From contig NZ_JAAGPF010000005.1 in NCBI RefSeq assembly GCF_017104645.1, positions 1 through 64,000 on the forward strand: a stretch of DNA of 64,000 nt. The letters run 5' to 3'. The DNA comes from Burkholderia sp. Ac-20379 (GTDB lineage Bacteria; Pseudomonadota; Gammaproteobacteria; Burkholderiales; Burkholderiaceae). Numbering within the stretch: the stretch's first letter is position 1; each line of letters begins with the position of its first letter. This document shows positions 55,581 to 63,860 of this stretch, piece after piece. Both the position numbers and the translations under genes were made by a program. Below the pieces are notes generated by a model. The model had not been told where the DNA came from. It ran no database searches and was given only the letters and a program-made list of their open reading frames with translations.

Positions 55581-56627
55581 ATGCGCAATGCGAATGTAGA
55601 GCGGCTTCTGACCCGGCTGCTCGGCCAGGACAAGACCGACGCCCTGTTCTCCACCCTCAACGCCCCGGCGCTGCTGGCCGATTGGGAAGACGGCACCGTC
55701 ACGCGCGCGGAACTCGCGCAGGCGATGAACATGGCGCTGTTCGAGGATCTGCTGCAACGCTCGGAAAGCGGCCGCATCTACACGCGCGAAACCATCGCCA
55801 ACGGCGGCTCGGTGTTCTTCGATCACGGCGCGCTGCGCACCGTGCGCTGGGCGCAGAACGGCGCGCTGCCGCCGGGCGAAGCCGCGTTCACGCGCATCCT
55901 GCGCCCGCTCGGCTTCAAGCTGAACGGCCGCTATCCGCTCGACAAGCTCAAGATGACGGGCCGCGCCTACGCGCACGAGGATGCCCCCGACGAGATCGCG
56001 CAGTTCTTCGTCAGCGAGTTGCACCCGGAGCGCTTCTCGGCCGAATTCCAGCAAGCGGTCACGCGCGTCGTGAGCACGTCGAAGGATCCGCTCACGCCGC
56101 TCGCGATCTCGCAACTGTCGGAACTGGAGCGCGATGGCGCGCTGCCGATCGAGGATGCCGAAGCGCTGCTGCCGGTGATCGTCGGCGCGTTCGCGCGCCA
56201 GCACGACGTGCCGTCCGAATCGGACTACGAAACGATCCTGCTCGAATCGGCCGAAATGGCCTGGATCTCGACCGAAGGCAACGCGTTCAATCACGCAACG
56301 GACCGCGTGGCCGACGTGTTCCGGCTCTCCGACGACGAAAAGGCCAAGGGCCGGCCGATGAAGCCCGATGTCGAGCGCTCGCGCTCGGGCCGCGTGTTCC
56401 AGACAGCCTATCGCGCTGACATCGTGGAGCGCCCGTTCCGCGCGGCGGACGGCACGCTGGTCACGCGCAAGGTGCCCGGTTCGTTCTACGAGTTCATCAC
56501 GCGCAAGCGCAGCTTCGAGCGCGATACGCGCCGCTGGGAAACGGATCTGCGCTTCGATGCGAGCAACGCCACCGGCATCTTCAAGATGACGGCGAACGCC
56601 GCGCAGGAAGCGGCTGGCGGGATGTAA
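55581..56627 (+). CDS. DUF1338 protein, 2-oxoadipate dioxygenase/decarboxylase family
   Basis: 348-residue protein of the DUF1338 (VOC-fold, Fe(II)) family. A characterised member, HglS, turns 2-oxoadipate into D-2-hydroxyglutarate in lysine breakdown. This one is about 100 residues shorter than HglS and belongs to a shorter subgroup. Candidate metal ligands, by family comparison, are His82 in FFDHGALRTV, His238 in GNAFNHATDR and Glu304 in SFYEFITRK. The family's 2-oxoacid site Arg cannot be placed with certainty. ATG at 55581 chosen over an upstream frame start. Divergent from a LysR gene; convergent with the XRE-cupin gene 15 bp away. Confidence 0.85.
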   Translation: MRNANVERLLTRLLGQDKTDALFSTLNAPALLADWEDGTVTRAELAQAMNMALFEDLLQRSESGRIYTRETIANGGSVFFDHGALRTVRWAQNGALPPGEAAFTRILRPLGFKLNGRYPLDKLKMTGRAYAHEDAPDEIAQFFVSELHPERFSAEFQQAVTRVVSTSKDPLTPLAISQLSELERDGALPIEDAEALLPVIVGAFARQHDVPSESDYETILLESAEMAWISTEGNAFNHATDRVADVFRLSDDEKAKGRPMKPDVERSRSGRVFQTAYRADIVERPFRAADGTLVTRKVPGSFYEFITRKRSFERDTRRWETDLRFDASNATGIFKMTANAAQEAAGGM

Positions 56628-56642
56628 TAGGAAGCGCGCCGC

Positions 56643-57296
56643 TCAGGCGCGCGGCTTGCCGCGCGAGGCCGGCGATTTGACCTCGGCGCTGTACGGCGCC
56701 GTCTCGCCGCCTTCGTTGATCAGCCAGAGCACTTCGGCATCCTGCTTGCTGGTGGACACGGCAGCATGGCCGGTGCGGCTGTCGAAATAGATGCTGTCGC
56801 CCGCTTCGAGCACGGTGGGCGAATACAGTTCGGAATACAGACAAACCTGCCCGCTCAGCACGAACAGGAATTCCTCCCCTTCGTGGCGGCCCCATTCGGC
56901 GAACGCGTCGAGCGAGTGCGCCGTGATGCGGATGCGGAACGGGTACATCGCCTTCTGCGCCAGCTCGGTGGCCAGCAACTCCATCTCGTAGCACCCGGCC
57001 GAATGCGGCTGGCCCTCGCCCTTGCGCGTGACCGCGCGGCGGCCGCTCGCGCGCGGCTTCGGCGTCGAGCCGAACAGTTCGCCGAGATCGATCTGCAGGC
57101 CGTGGACGATCTTCTGCAGCACGTCGAAGGTGGGCGACATCGCGCCGTTCTCGATCTTCGACAACGTGGAGCGCGACACGCCGCATACGCGGCTGGCGGC
57201 TTCGAGCGTGTAGTCGAGATGCTGGCGCGCGGCCTTGACGCGCTTGCCCAGTGCGGACGACGCGCTCTCTACGGGCTTCAGGGCAGGGGTGTCCAT
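56643..57296 (-). CDS. XRE-cupin transcriptional regulator
   Basis: 217-residue regulator. The N-terminal helix-turn-helix is LGKRVKAARQHLDYTLEAAS then GVSRSTLSKIENGAMSP. A linker rich in Arg/Lys leads to a C-terminal cupin (WGRHEGEEFLFVLSGQVCLY, LEAGDSIYFDSRTGHAAVS). This architecture is common in control of amino-acid and polyamine catabolism. GTTTCCAATA, similar to the shared element near the catabolic genes, lies 35 bp upstream of its start. Probably the local controller of part of this region (inference). Confidence 0.92.
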   Translation of the reverse strand: MDTPALKPVESASSALGKRVKAARQHLDYTLEAASRVCGVSRSTLSKIENGAMSPTFDVLQKIVHGLQIDLGELFGSTPKPRASGRRAVTRKGEGQPHSAGCYEMELLATELAQKAMYPFRIRITAHSLDAFAEWGRHEGEEFLFVLSGQVCLYSELYSPTVLEAGDSIYFDSRTGHAAVSTSKQDAEVLWLINEGGETAPYSAEVKSPASRGKPRA

Positions 57297-57340
57297 GCGG
57301 GAAAACGAAGAAAGGTGGGATTCGGGAGGTGTTTCCAATA

Positions 57341-58033
57341 CTACCATTGCGCCGGCGCCGTCCTGCTTGGCCGGGCCGGCTCCGTTTCCCATCCGAAACA
57401 GCGGCCCGTGAACGCGCGGCTCGTCGCGATCTCCGACAGGCTGGCCTTGTACTTCGCATCGAACATCGCGTCGAGCTGGCGACGGCTCGCCGCGATGCGC
57501 GCATCCGGCGCCAGCACCACCGAGATGTCGTGCGCGAGCGTTTGCAGCAGCAGGCGCAGCATGCGGCAGCGCCGCAGCGTGGAGGCGAAGCTGTAGACCT
57601 CGCGAAACAGCCGCATGCGCACGATGCGGCTGTCCACGCCGAGCGCGTCCGACACCTCGTTCAGCGTCCACGCGTGGCCGGGCCACAGGAACATCTGCTG
57701 CGCGAGCGCCCGCCCGAACGGCGTGCCGGACGGGCTTCCCGAGGCCGCGAACGCCGCGCGCAACGCGAGCCAATCGGGGCCGCCGAACAGCGCGCCCGAC
57801 GGGCAGGATTCCAGAGTTAATGTGCCCGACGCACAACCGTCGCTGCCCGGCGCCAGCAACACCGTGAACAGCGTCTCGGCCGGAATGTGCCAGCCCGGCC
57901 CGTGCGCGCGCTTCGCGAGCACCGATTCGGCTTCCATTGCATGCACCCCCGCGCGCCGTTCCCAATCGATCGGAAACGGGCAGCGCAGCTCGTGCAGATG
58001 CAGCGGTCGCGACAGCGAAAAGCTCAGTTTCAT
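57341..58033 (-). CDS. AraC-like HTH protein, atypical
   Basis: 230-residue protein. The first AraC-type helix-turn-helix is recognisable at about 120-165 (WTLNEVSDALGVDSRIVRMR then FASTLRRCRMLRLLLQTL). The second, usually the best conserved, is poorly formed: SLSEIATSRAFTGRCF appears after a longer spacer and then the protein ends in an Arg/Pro-rich tail. The N-terminal part (1-110) has no known ligand domain. It may be a divergent or damaged AraC regulator. It lies 44 bp upstream of the XRE-cupin gene on the same strand. Confidence 0.55.
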   Translation of the reverse strand: MKLSFSLSRPLHLHELRCPFPIDWERRAGVHAMEAESVLAKRAHGPGWHIPAETLFTVLLAPGSDGCASGTLTLESCPSGALFGGPDWLALRAAFAASGSPSGTPFGRALAQQMFLWPGHAWTLNEVSDALGVDSRIVRMRLFREVYSFASTLRRCRMLRLLLQTLAHDISVVLAPDARIAASRRQLDAMFDAKYKASLSEIATSRAFTGRCFGWETEPARPSRTAPAQW

Positions 58034-58393
58034 GGGGGCCGGCGTTGGATGGGATGCACGCAGGAACGTGGAAAACGCACCGGCGATGCAGCGAAATCGT
58101 ACCGGAGATCGGCGCGCGAAAACATTGATGCGAACGCCGATGCGCGGCGCGCAACACCCGCCGCATGCGGGTATGTCCCGAACGCGTGGGATCGCGCCGG
58201 GGGCGTCCCGCTCAGGCCCGATATATCAGGGTTGATGAGAAAACCGCATCATGTATCGAATAGATATCGTTTGATCGCGCGGTTTTGGTTTCGGAGAATC
58301 GGCTCAACGTCTTCGCCGGGCAACGGGCTGGCGTAGCGAAAAGCCCGGGGGCCACGCCCTCGACCATCGACTCCCAGCATCAGGAACGCTTCC
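58034..58393. other. Divergent intergenic region AraC-like / LivK-like genes
   Basis: 360 bp without a gene. AT-richer 58215-58300, with TGTATCGAATAGATATCG at 58254-58271. It probably carries the binding-protein promoter. Confidence 0.5.
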
Positions 58394-59545
58394 ATGCCGC
58401 TCTGTTTTCGCACTCGTCGTCACGCGCTCGCCCTTGCCCTGTCCGGTCTGTCCGTCGCGGGCGCGGCCCAGGCGCAGGACGCCGTCATCAAGATCGGCGT
58501 GGCGGCCCCGCTCACCGGCGGCGCGGCGGCGTACGGCAAGGACATCGAGAACGGCGTGCGGCTCGCGGTGGACGAGGCCAACGCCCGCCATCCGCAAGTG
58601 GCCGGCAAGCCCGTGAAATACGTGGTCGAGCCGCAGGACGACCAGGGCGACCCGCGCATCGGCGTGCAGGCCGCGCAGCAACTGGTGGACGGCAACGTGG
58701 CGGTGGTCATCGGCCACTTCAACTCGGGCACGACGCTGCCCGCCTCGCGCGTCTACGCGAAGGCCGGCATCCCGATGATCACGCCGGCGGCCACCAATCC
58801 CACCATCACGCAAGGCGGCCTCAACTCGGTGTATCGCGTGATCGCCACCGATTCGCAGAACGCGGGCAACGCCGGCAACTACGCGGCCACCGTCACCAAG
58901 GCCAAGCGCATCGCGATCATCGACGACCGTACCGCGTTCGGCCAGGGCGAGGCCGACGAGTTCGAGAAGGCCGTGAAGGCCGCGGGCGGCACGATCGTCG
59001 CGCGCGATTTCACCAACGACAAGGCCGTGGATTTCAGCGCGCAACTGACCAAGATGAAGGGCGCGAACGCCGATCTGGTGTTCTTCGGCGGCCTCGACAC
59101 GCAGGCCGCGATGCTCGTCAAGCGCATGCGCCAGCTCGGCATGAAGGCGCAGTTCCTGGCCGGCGGCGGCGTGATGGACGCGAATTTCCTGAAGATCGCC
59201 GGCGACGCCGCCGAAGGCGCGTCCGTGTGGGAATACGGCCAGCCGCTCGCGACGCGCCCGCAAGGCAAGGCGTTCGAAGCGAAATTCAAGCAGAAATTCG
59301 GCATGGACATGCTGGCCTACGCGCCGTTCGCCTACGACGCCACCTACATCGCGATCGCATCGATCGAAAAGGCGAACTCGACCAAACCGGCCGACCTGAA
59401 CGCCGCGCTCAAATCGACCGATTTCAACGGCATCACCGGCACGATCGGCTTCACGCCCAGCGGCGACCTCAAGAACCCCAGCTCGACGCTCTATCAGGTC
59501 AAGAACGGCGCCTGGACGCCCGTGACCACCCGGACGGCGAACTGA
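58394..59545 (+). CDS. LivJ/LivK-family amino-acid-binding protein
   Basis: 383-residue periplasmic binding protein of the branched-chain amino-acid ABC family. Signal peptide to about residue 25 (ALSGLSVAGAAQAQ), then VIKIGVAAPLTGGAAAYGKD, the family opening, GHFNSGTTLPASRVYAKAGI and AIIDDRTAFGQGEADEF. No livHMGF genes are adjacent. Its place next to the ALDH7/oxidase/aminotransferase run suggests uptake of lysine, pipecolate or a related amino acid, but the family also binds many other ligands. Confidence 0.92.
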   Translation: MPLCFRTRRHALALALSGLSVAGAAQAQDAVIKIGVAAPLTGGAAAYGKDIENGVRLAVDEANARHPQVAGKPVKYVVEPQDDQGDPRIGVQAAQQLVDGNVAVVIGHFNSGTTLPASRVYAKAGIPMITPAATNPTITQGGLNSVYRVIATDSQNAGNAGNYAATVTKAKRIAIIDDRTAFGQGEADEFEKAVKAAGGTIVARDFTNDKAVDFSAQLTKMKGANADLVFFGGLDTQAAMLVKRMRQLGMKAQFLAGGGVMDANFLKIAGDAAEGASVWEYGQPLATRPQGKAFEAKFKQKFGMDMLAYAPFAYDATYIAIASIEKANSTKPADLNAALKSTDFNGITGTIGFTPSGDLKNPSSTLYQVKNGAWTPVTTRTAN

Positions 59546-59641
59546 TGCACGGCACCTGCTTTTTTTGTTACCGATGCGAAGCAATCGGGTGTGCGAAGCC
59601 GCGTTTTATGGTGCGTTGTCGCGCCCGAAACGCGCGTGTAT

Positions 59642-59676
59642 AGTTTCCAAGCTTACTCATTTCTCCTATCGGAAAC
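59642..59676 (+). promoter_or_regulatory. Shared operator-like element (copy 2), ALDH7 promoter
   Basis: AGTTTCC (59642-59648) and GGAAAC (59671-59676) form outer arms. The inner TCCTATCGGAAAC matches the complement of the element before the DadA-like gene over at least 12 bases. It ends 16 bp before the ALDH7 start. Confidence 0.45.
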
Positions 59677-59691
59677 ATAAGGATTGATACC

Positions 59692-61191
59692 GTGACGCCT
59701 TCGACCATTCTTTCCCAGCTGGACATCGCCCATCTCGCGGAAGCGGGCGACATCGCCGTGCATTCGCCGATCAACGGCGAACTCGTCGGCCGCGTCGCGA
59801 GCCAATCGGTGGCCGACGTGGACGCCGCGCTCGCGAAGGCGCAGGAAGCGTTCAAGGCCTGGCGCAACGTGCCGGCCCCGCGCCGCGGCGAGCTCGTGCG
59901 CATCCTCGGCAACAAGCTGCGCGAGAAGAAGCAGGCGCTCGGCAGCATCATCACGCTCGAAACCGGCAAGATCCTCCAGGAAGGCCTGGGCGAAGTGCAG
60001 GAAATGATCGACATCTGCGATTTCGCGGTGGGCCTGTCGCGCCAACTGTATGGCCTGACCATCTCGTCGGAGCGCCCGGGCCACCGCATGGCGGAAACCT
60101 GGCACCCGATGGGCGTCTGCACGGTGATCTCGGCGTTCAACTTCCCGGCCGCCGTGTGGTCGTGGAACGCCGCGCTCGCGCTGGTGTGCGGCAACGCGGT
60201 GCTCTGGAAGCCGTCGGAAAAGGCCCCGCTGACCGCGCTGGCCGTCGATCGCATCCTGCAGGACGCGCTCAAGGAATTCGGCGATGCGCCGGCCGGCCTC
60301 ACGGCCGTCATCAACGGCGGCCGCGAGGTGGGCGCGAAGCTGGTGTCCGACCCGCGTTCGAGCATCGTCAGCGCCACCGGCAGCACGGAAATGGGCCGCG
60401 CGGTGGGTGTGGAAGTAGCGCGCCGCTTCGGCCGCTCGATCCTCGAACTGGGCGGCAACAACGCCGGCATCGTCACCGGCACGGCCGATCTCGAGCTGGC
60501 GCTGCGCGGCATCGTGTTCTCGGCCGTCGGCACGGCCGGCCAGCGCTGCACGTCGCTGCGCCGCCTGTTCGTGCATGAAAGCGTGTACGACACGGTGGTC
60601 GAGCGCCTCAAGACGTTCTACGGCAAGGTCGTGATCGGCAACCCGCTCGAACAGGGCGTGCTGATGGGGCCGCTGATCGACGAAGCCTCGTTCAACCGCA
60701 TGCAGGCCGCGCTTGAAACGGCAATGGGCCAGGGCGGCAAGGTGCACGGCGGCGAGCGTCACACGGTGGCCGGCAGCGAGAAGGGCTTCTACGTGCGCCC
60801 GGCGATCGTCGAAATGCCGTCGCAAACGGATGTCGTGCTGACCGAAACCTTCGCCCCGATCCTCTACGTGCTGAAGTACCGCGAATTCAACGACGCCATC
60901 GACGCGAACAACGCCGCGCACCACGGCCTGTCGTCGTGCGTGTTCACCACCGACCTGCGCGAAAGCGAGCGCTTCCTGTCCGATTCGGGCAGCGACTGCG
61001 GCATCGCCAACGTCAACATCGGCCCGAGCGGCGCGGAAATCGGCGGCGCGTTCGGCGGCGAGAAGGAAACCGGCGGCGGCCGCGAATCGGGTTCGGATGC
61101 GTGGAAGGCCTACATGCGCCGCGCGACCAACACGGTCAACTACTCGTCGGCGCTGCCGCTCGCGCAGGGCATCGATTTCAACCTCGACTGA
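59692..61191 (+). CDS. amaB: ALDH7-family dehydrogenase (AmaB-type, 2-aminoadipate semialdehyde)
   Basis: 499-residue aldehyde dehydrogenase of the ALDH7/antiquitin class, which oxidises 2-aminoadipate 6-semialdehyde (in equilibrium with Delta1-piperideine-6-carboxylate) to 2-aminoadipate with NAD+. Catalytic Cys in GTAGQRCTSLRRLF and general-base Glu in SILELGGNNAGIV, where the LGGNNA form marks ALDH7. FNFPAAVWSWNAALALVCGN and GGAFGGEKETGGGRESGSDA are also class-typical. It starts with GTG after ATAAGGATTG. The FAD oxidase and aminotransferase genes follow on the same strand. Substrate by family; strong within the class. Confidence 0.92.
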   Translation: MTPSTILSQLDIAHLAEAGDIAVHSPINGELVGRVASQSVADVDAALAKAQEAFKAWRNVPAPRRGELVRILGNKLREKKQALGSIITLETGKILQEGLGEVQEMIDICDFAVGLSRQLYGLTISSERPGHRMAETWHPMGVCTVISAFNFPAAVWSWNAALALVCGNAVLWKPSEKAPLTALAVDRILQDALKEFGDAPAGLTAVINGGREVGAKLVSDPRSSIVSATGSTEMGRAVGVEVARRFGRSILELGGNNAGIVTGTADLELALRGIVFSAVGTAGQRCTSLRRLFVHESVYDTVVERLKTFYGKVVIGNPLEQGVLMGPLIDEASFNRMQAALETAMGQGGKVHGGERHTVAGSEKGFYVRPAIVEMPSQTDVVLTETFAPILYVLKYREFNDAIDANNAAHHGLSSCVFTTDLRESERFLSDSGSDCGIANVNIGPSGAEIGGAFGGEKETGGGRESGSDAWKAYMRRATNTVNYSSALPLAQGIDFNLD

Positions 61192-61339
61192 CCGCCGCGC
61201 CGGGCTTGCCGCCCGGCCCGGAGGGGGCACGCCGCACGCCCCCTCCCACCCGCTCCGCCACACCGCCGTTCAGCATTCTTCATCATTCATCCGGATGCAA
61301 TCATCAGGCATCCTGACATTCTCCAATGTGGAGCCAGAC

Positions 61340-62512
61340 GTGAGTTCTCAAGTCGTTATCGTTGGCGGCGGCGTGATCGGCAGCTCGATCGCCTATTTCC
61401 TGCGCGCATCGGATCCCACGGTGTCCGTCACCGTCATCGAGCGCGACCCGAGCTACGCGCGGTCATCGTCGGCGCTGTCGGCGGCGTCGATCCGCCAGCA
61501 GTTCTCCACGCCGCTGTCGATCCAGATGTCGCTGTACGGCATCGAATTCCTGCGCGACATCGGCGGGCTGCTCGAAGTGGACGGCCACCGCCCGCAGATC
61601 GAACTGCACGAAGGCGGCTATCTGTTCCTCGCCACGCCGGCCGGCGAAGGCATCCTGCGCGAGAACCACGCGCTCCAGCAAAGCCTCGGCGCGGACATCG
61701 ACCTGATGCACGCCGACGCGCTGAAGGCGAAGTTCCCCTGGCTCAACGTGGACGACCTCTCGGCCGGCGCCTACGGCCGCAGCGGCGAAGGCTGGTTCGA
61801 CGGCTACGGGCTGGTGCAGGCGCTGCGCAAGAAGGCGCAGGCGCTCGGCGCGCGCTACGTGGCCACCGACGTGACGGGCCTCGTGCTCGACGGCCGCAAG
61901 GTCACGCACGTGGTGGACGCCAAGGGCGAGCGCTACGCCTGCGACACGCTCGTCAACGCGGCCGGCGCCTGGGCGCGCAAGATCGCCACCATGATGGGCA
62001 TCGAGATTCCCGTGCACGCGCGCCGCCGCAGCATCTTCAACGTGTCGTCGCCCGCGCGCCTGCCCAACAGCCCGCTGCTGATCGACCCCACCGGCGTGTA
62101 TTTCCGCCCCGAAGGCAATACCTACATCACCGGTACCTCGCCGTCGCCCGACAACGACCCGGACGATCTGCCGCTCGACGAAGTCGATCACGATCTGTTC
62201 GACGACGTGATCTGGCCGACGCTCGCGCATCGCGTGCCGGAATTCGAGGCGCTGCGCGTGGAGAATTGCTGGTCCGGCTACTACGAATACAACGTGTTCG
62301 ACCACAACGCGATCATCGGCTACCACCCCGACATCGACAACTGCGTGTTCGCCAACGGCTACAGCGGCCACGGCCTGCAGCAGGGGCCGGCCACCGGGCG
62401 CGGCGTCAGCGAGCTGATCCTGTCGGGCCGCTATGGCGCGCTCGACCTGTCGTCGCTGAGCTGGGCGCGCGTGCTCGAAAACCGCCCGATCGTGGAGCGC
62501 AACGTCGTCTAG
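61340..62512 (+). CDS. FAD-dependent amino-acid oxidoreductase
   Basis: 390-residue flavoprotein of the DAO/FOXRED1-like family. FAD motif VVIVGGGVIGSSIAYFL lies at the N-terminus, SALSAASIRQQFSTPLSIQM follows, and the C-terminal flavin block is FANGYSGHGLQQGPATGRGV. In context (after ALDH7, before a 2-aminoadipate-type aminotransferase) it is the best local candidate for L-pipecolate oxidase; sarcosine-type oxidases are alternatives. GTG at 61340 (GGAG seven bases upstream) was preferred; an in-frame ATG at 61295 would add 15 residues. Confidence 0.85.
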   Translation: MSSQVVIVGGGVIGSSIAYFLRASDPTVSVTVIERDPSYARSSSALSAASIRQQFSTPLSIQMSLYGIEFLRDIGGLLEVDGHRPQIELHEGGYLFLATPAGEGILRENHALQQSLGADIDLMHADALKAKFPWLNVDDLSAGAYGRSGEGWFDGYGLVQALRKKAQALGARYVATDVTGLVLDGRKVTHVVDAKGERYACDTLVNAAGAWARKIATMMGIEIPVHARRRSIFNVSSPARLPNSPLLIDPTGVYFRPEGNTYITGTSPSPDNDPDDLPLDEVDHDLFDDVIWPTLAHRVPEFEALRVENCWSGYYEYNVFDHNAIIGYHPDIDNCVFANGYSGHGLQQGPATGRGVSELILSGRYGALDLSSLSWARVLENRPIVERNVV

Positions 62513-62543
62513 CCCTCCCCACCCGCCTCCCTGATCGACCGAC

Positions 62544-63746
62544 ATGTACGCATTCACCGCGCCGTTCCAACATCCCACGGGCTCGCCGATCCGGGAGCTG
62601 TTCAAGTATCTGAGCGTGCCCGGCATGATCTCCTTCGCGGGCGGCTACCCGGCCAGCGATCTGTTCGACGTCGAAGGCCTCGCCGAGGCGTCGGCGCGCG
62701 CGTATCGCACGCCGGTGCGCTGCCTGCAATACGGCCCGACCGACGGCCTGCCCGAGCTCAAGCAGCAACTGCTCGCGCTGATGGCGCAGCGCGGCGCGCC
62801 CTGCGCCCCGGAGGAACTGCTCGTCACCACCGGTTCGCAGCAAGGCCTCGACCTGCTGCTGCGCGTGCTGGTGCGCCCCGGCGACGTGGTGCTCACCGAG
62901 CAGCCGGCCTATCCGGCCACGCTGCAGGCGCTGCGCCTGCAGCAGGCGCGGATCGTGACCGTGCCGGTGGACGGCAGCGGCCTCGACGTCGATGCGCTGG
63001 CCGGCCTGCTCGATTCCGGCGCGGTGGCGGCACCGCGCCTGCTCTACACGGTGCCGACGTTCGCGAACCCGACCGGCGCCACGCTGTCGCGCGCGCGTCG
63101 CATCGCACTCCTGAAGCTCGCCGCGCAACACCGCTTCGTGATCGTGGAAGACGATCCGTACGGCGACCTGCGCTTCTCGGGCGAAGCCTTGCCGTCGATG
63201 CTCGCGCTGAGCGCCGAGGTGCCCGGCTCGCGCGACTGGATCGTGCACTTCGCGAGCCTCTCGAAGATCGTCGCGCCGGGCCTGCGCGTGGGCTGGAGCG
63301 TCGCGCCGGCCGAAATCACGCGCCGCTGCGTGGTGGCCAAGCAGACGGTGGATCTGTGCAGCGCGCCGTGGCCGCAGGCCACGGCCGCCGAATATCTGGC
63401 CGATGGCGCGCTCGATCGCCACCTGCCGCGCATCACGGCCGCGTACCGGCGCAAGAGCGACGCGCTGTGCGGCGAGCTGCGCGCGCAGTTCGGCGAGGCC
63501 GTCGCCTTCCACGAACCGCAGGGCGGCATGTTCGTCTGGGCGCGCATGGCGAGCCTGCCCGCCGACGCGCTGCTGGCCCGCGCGATCGAGAACAAGGTGA
63601 TCTTCGTGCCGGGCAAGGCGTTCTATGCCGACAACGTCGATCCGCATGCGCTGCGCTTCTCGTTCGCCGCGCCGGGCGTGGAGGACATTCAGGAAGGGGC
63701 GCGCCGGCTCAGGCGCGCTTACGACGAGGCGCTCGCGACGGCATGA
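62544..63746 (+). CDS. PLP-dependent aminotransferase (LysN/2-aminoadipate transaminase type)
   Basis: 400-residue fold-type I aminotransferase of the MocR/LysN-like group. It shows FKYLSVPGMISFAGGYPASD, QYGPTDGLPELKQQLLALM, TTGSQQGLDLLLRVL, PTFANPTGATLS, DDPYGDLRF and the PLP lysine in ASLSKIVAPGLRVGW. LysN-type members convert 2-aminoadipate to 2-oxoadipate, which fits the preceding ALDH7 product and the DUF1338 substrate. 31 bp after the FAD gene, same operon. Also possible: a broader aromatic or branched-chain aminotransferase. Confidence 0.88.
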   Translation: MYAFTAPFQHPTGSPIRELFKYLSVPGMISFAGGYPASDLFDVEGLAEASARAYRTPVRCLQYGPTDGLPELKQQLLALMAQRGAPCAPEELLVTTGSQQGLDLLLRVLVRPGDVVLTEQPAYPATLQALRLQQARIVTVPVDGSGLDVDALAGLLDSGAVAAPRLLYTVPTFANPTGATLSRARRIALLKLAAQHRFVIVEDDPYGDLRFSGEALPSMLALSAEVPGSRDWIVHFASLSKIVAPGLRVGWSVAPAEITRRCVVAKQTVDLCSAPWPQATAAEYLADGALDRHLPRITAAYRRKSDALCGELRAQFGEAVAFHEPQGGMFVWARMASLPADALLARAIENKVIFVPGKAFYADNVDPHALRFSFAAPGVEDIQEGARRLRRAYDEALATA

Positions 63747-63803
63747 GCCGCGCCGCCTCGCGATCGACATCGCAATCGCGAAGCACTTCGCCCTGCATGA
63801 CGC

Positions 63804-63841
63804 AACAAGCCCGCCGGCTTCGACCCGGCGGGCTTGTTTTT
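63804..63841. terminator. Bidirectional terminator
   Basis: Fourteen-bp perfect stem AACAAGCCCGCCGG/CCGGCGGGCTTGTT with a 7-base loop and a T-run, between convergent genes. Confidence 0.92.
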
Positions 63842-63860
63842 CATGACGCGGCGAACCCGC

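Noticed and set aside
57376-57391. GTTTCCCATCCGAAAC as another copy of the shared operator
   Set aside because: Lies within the AraC-like coding region and lacks the conserved CGATA centre; likely chance.
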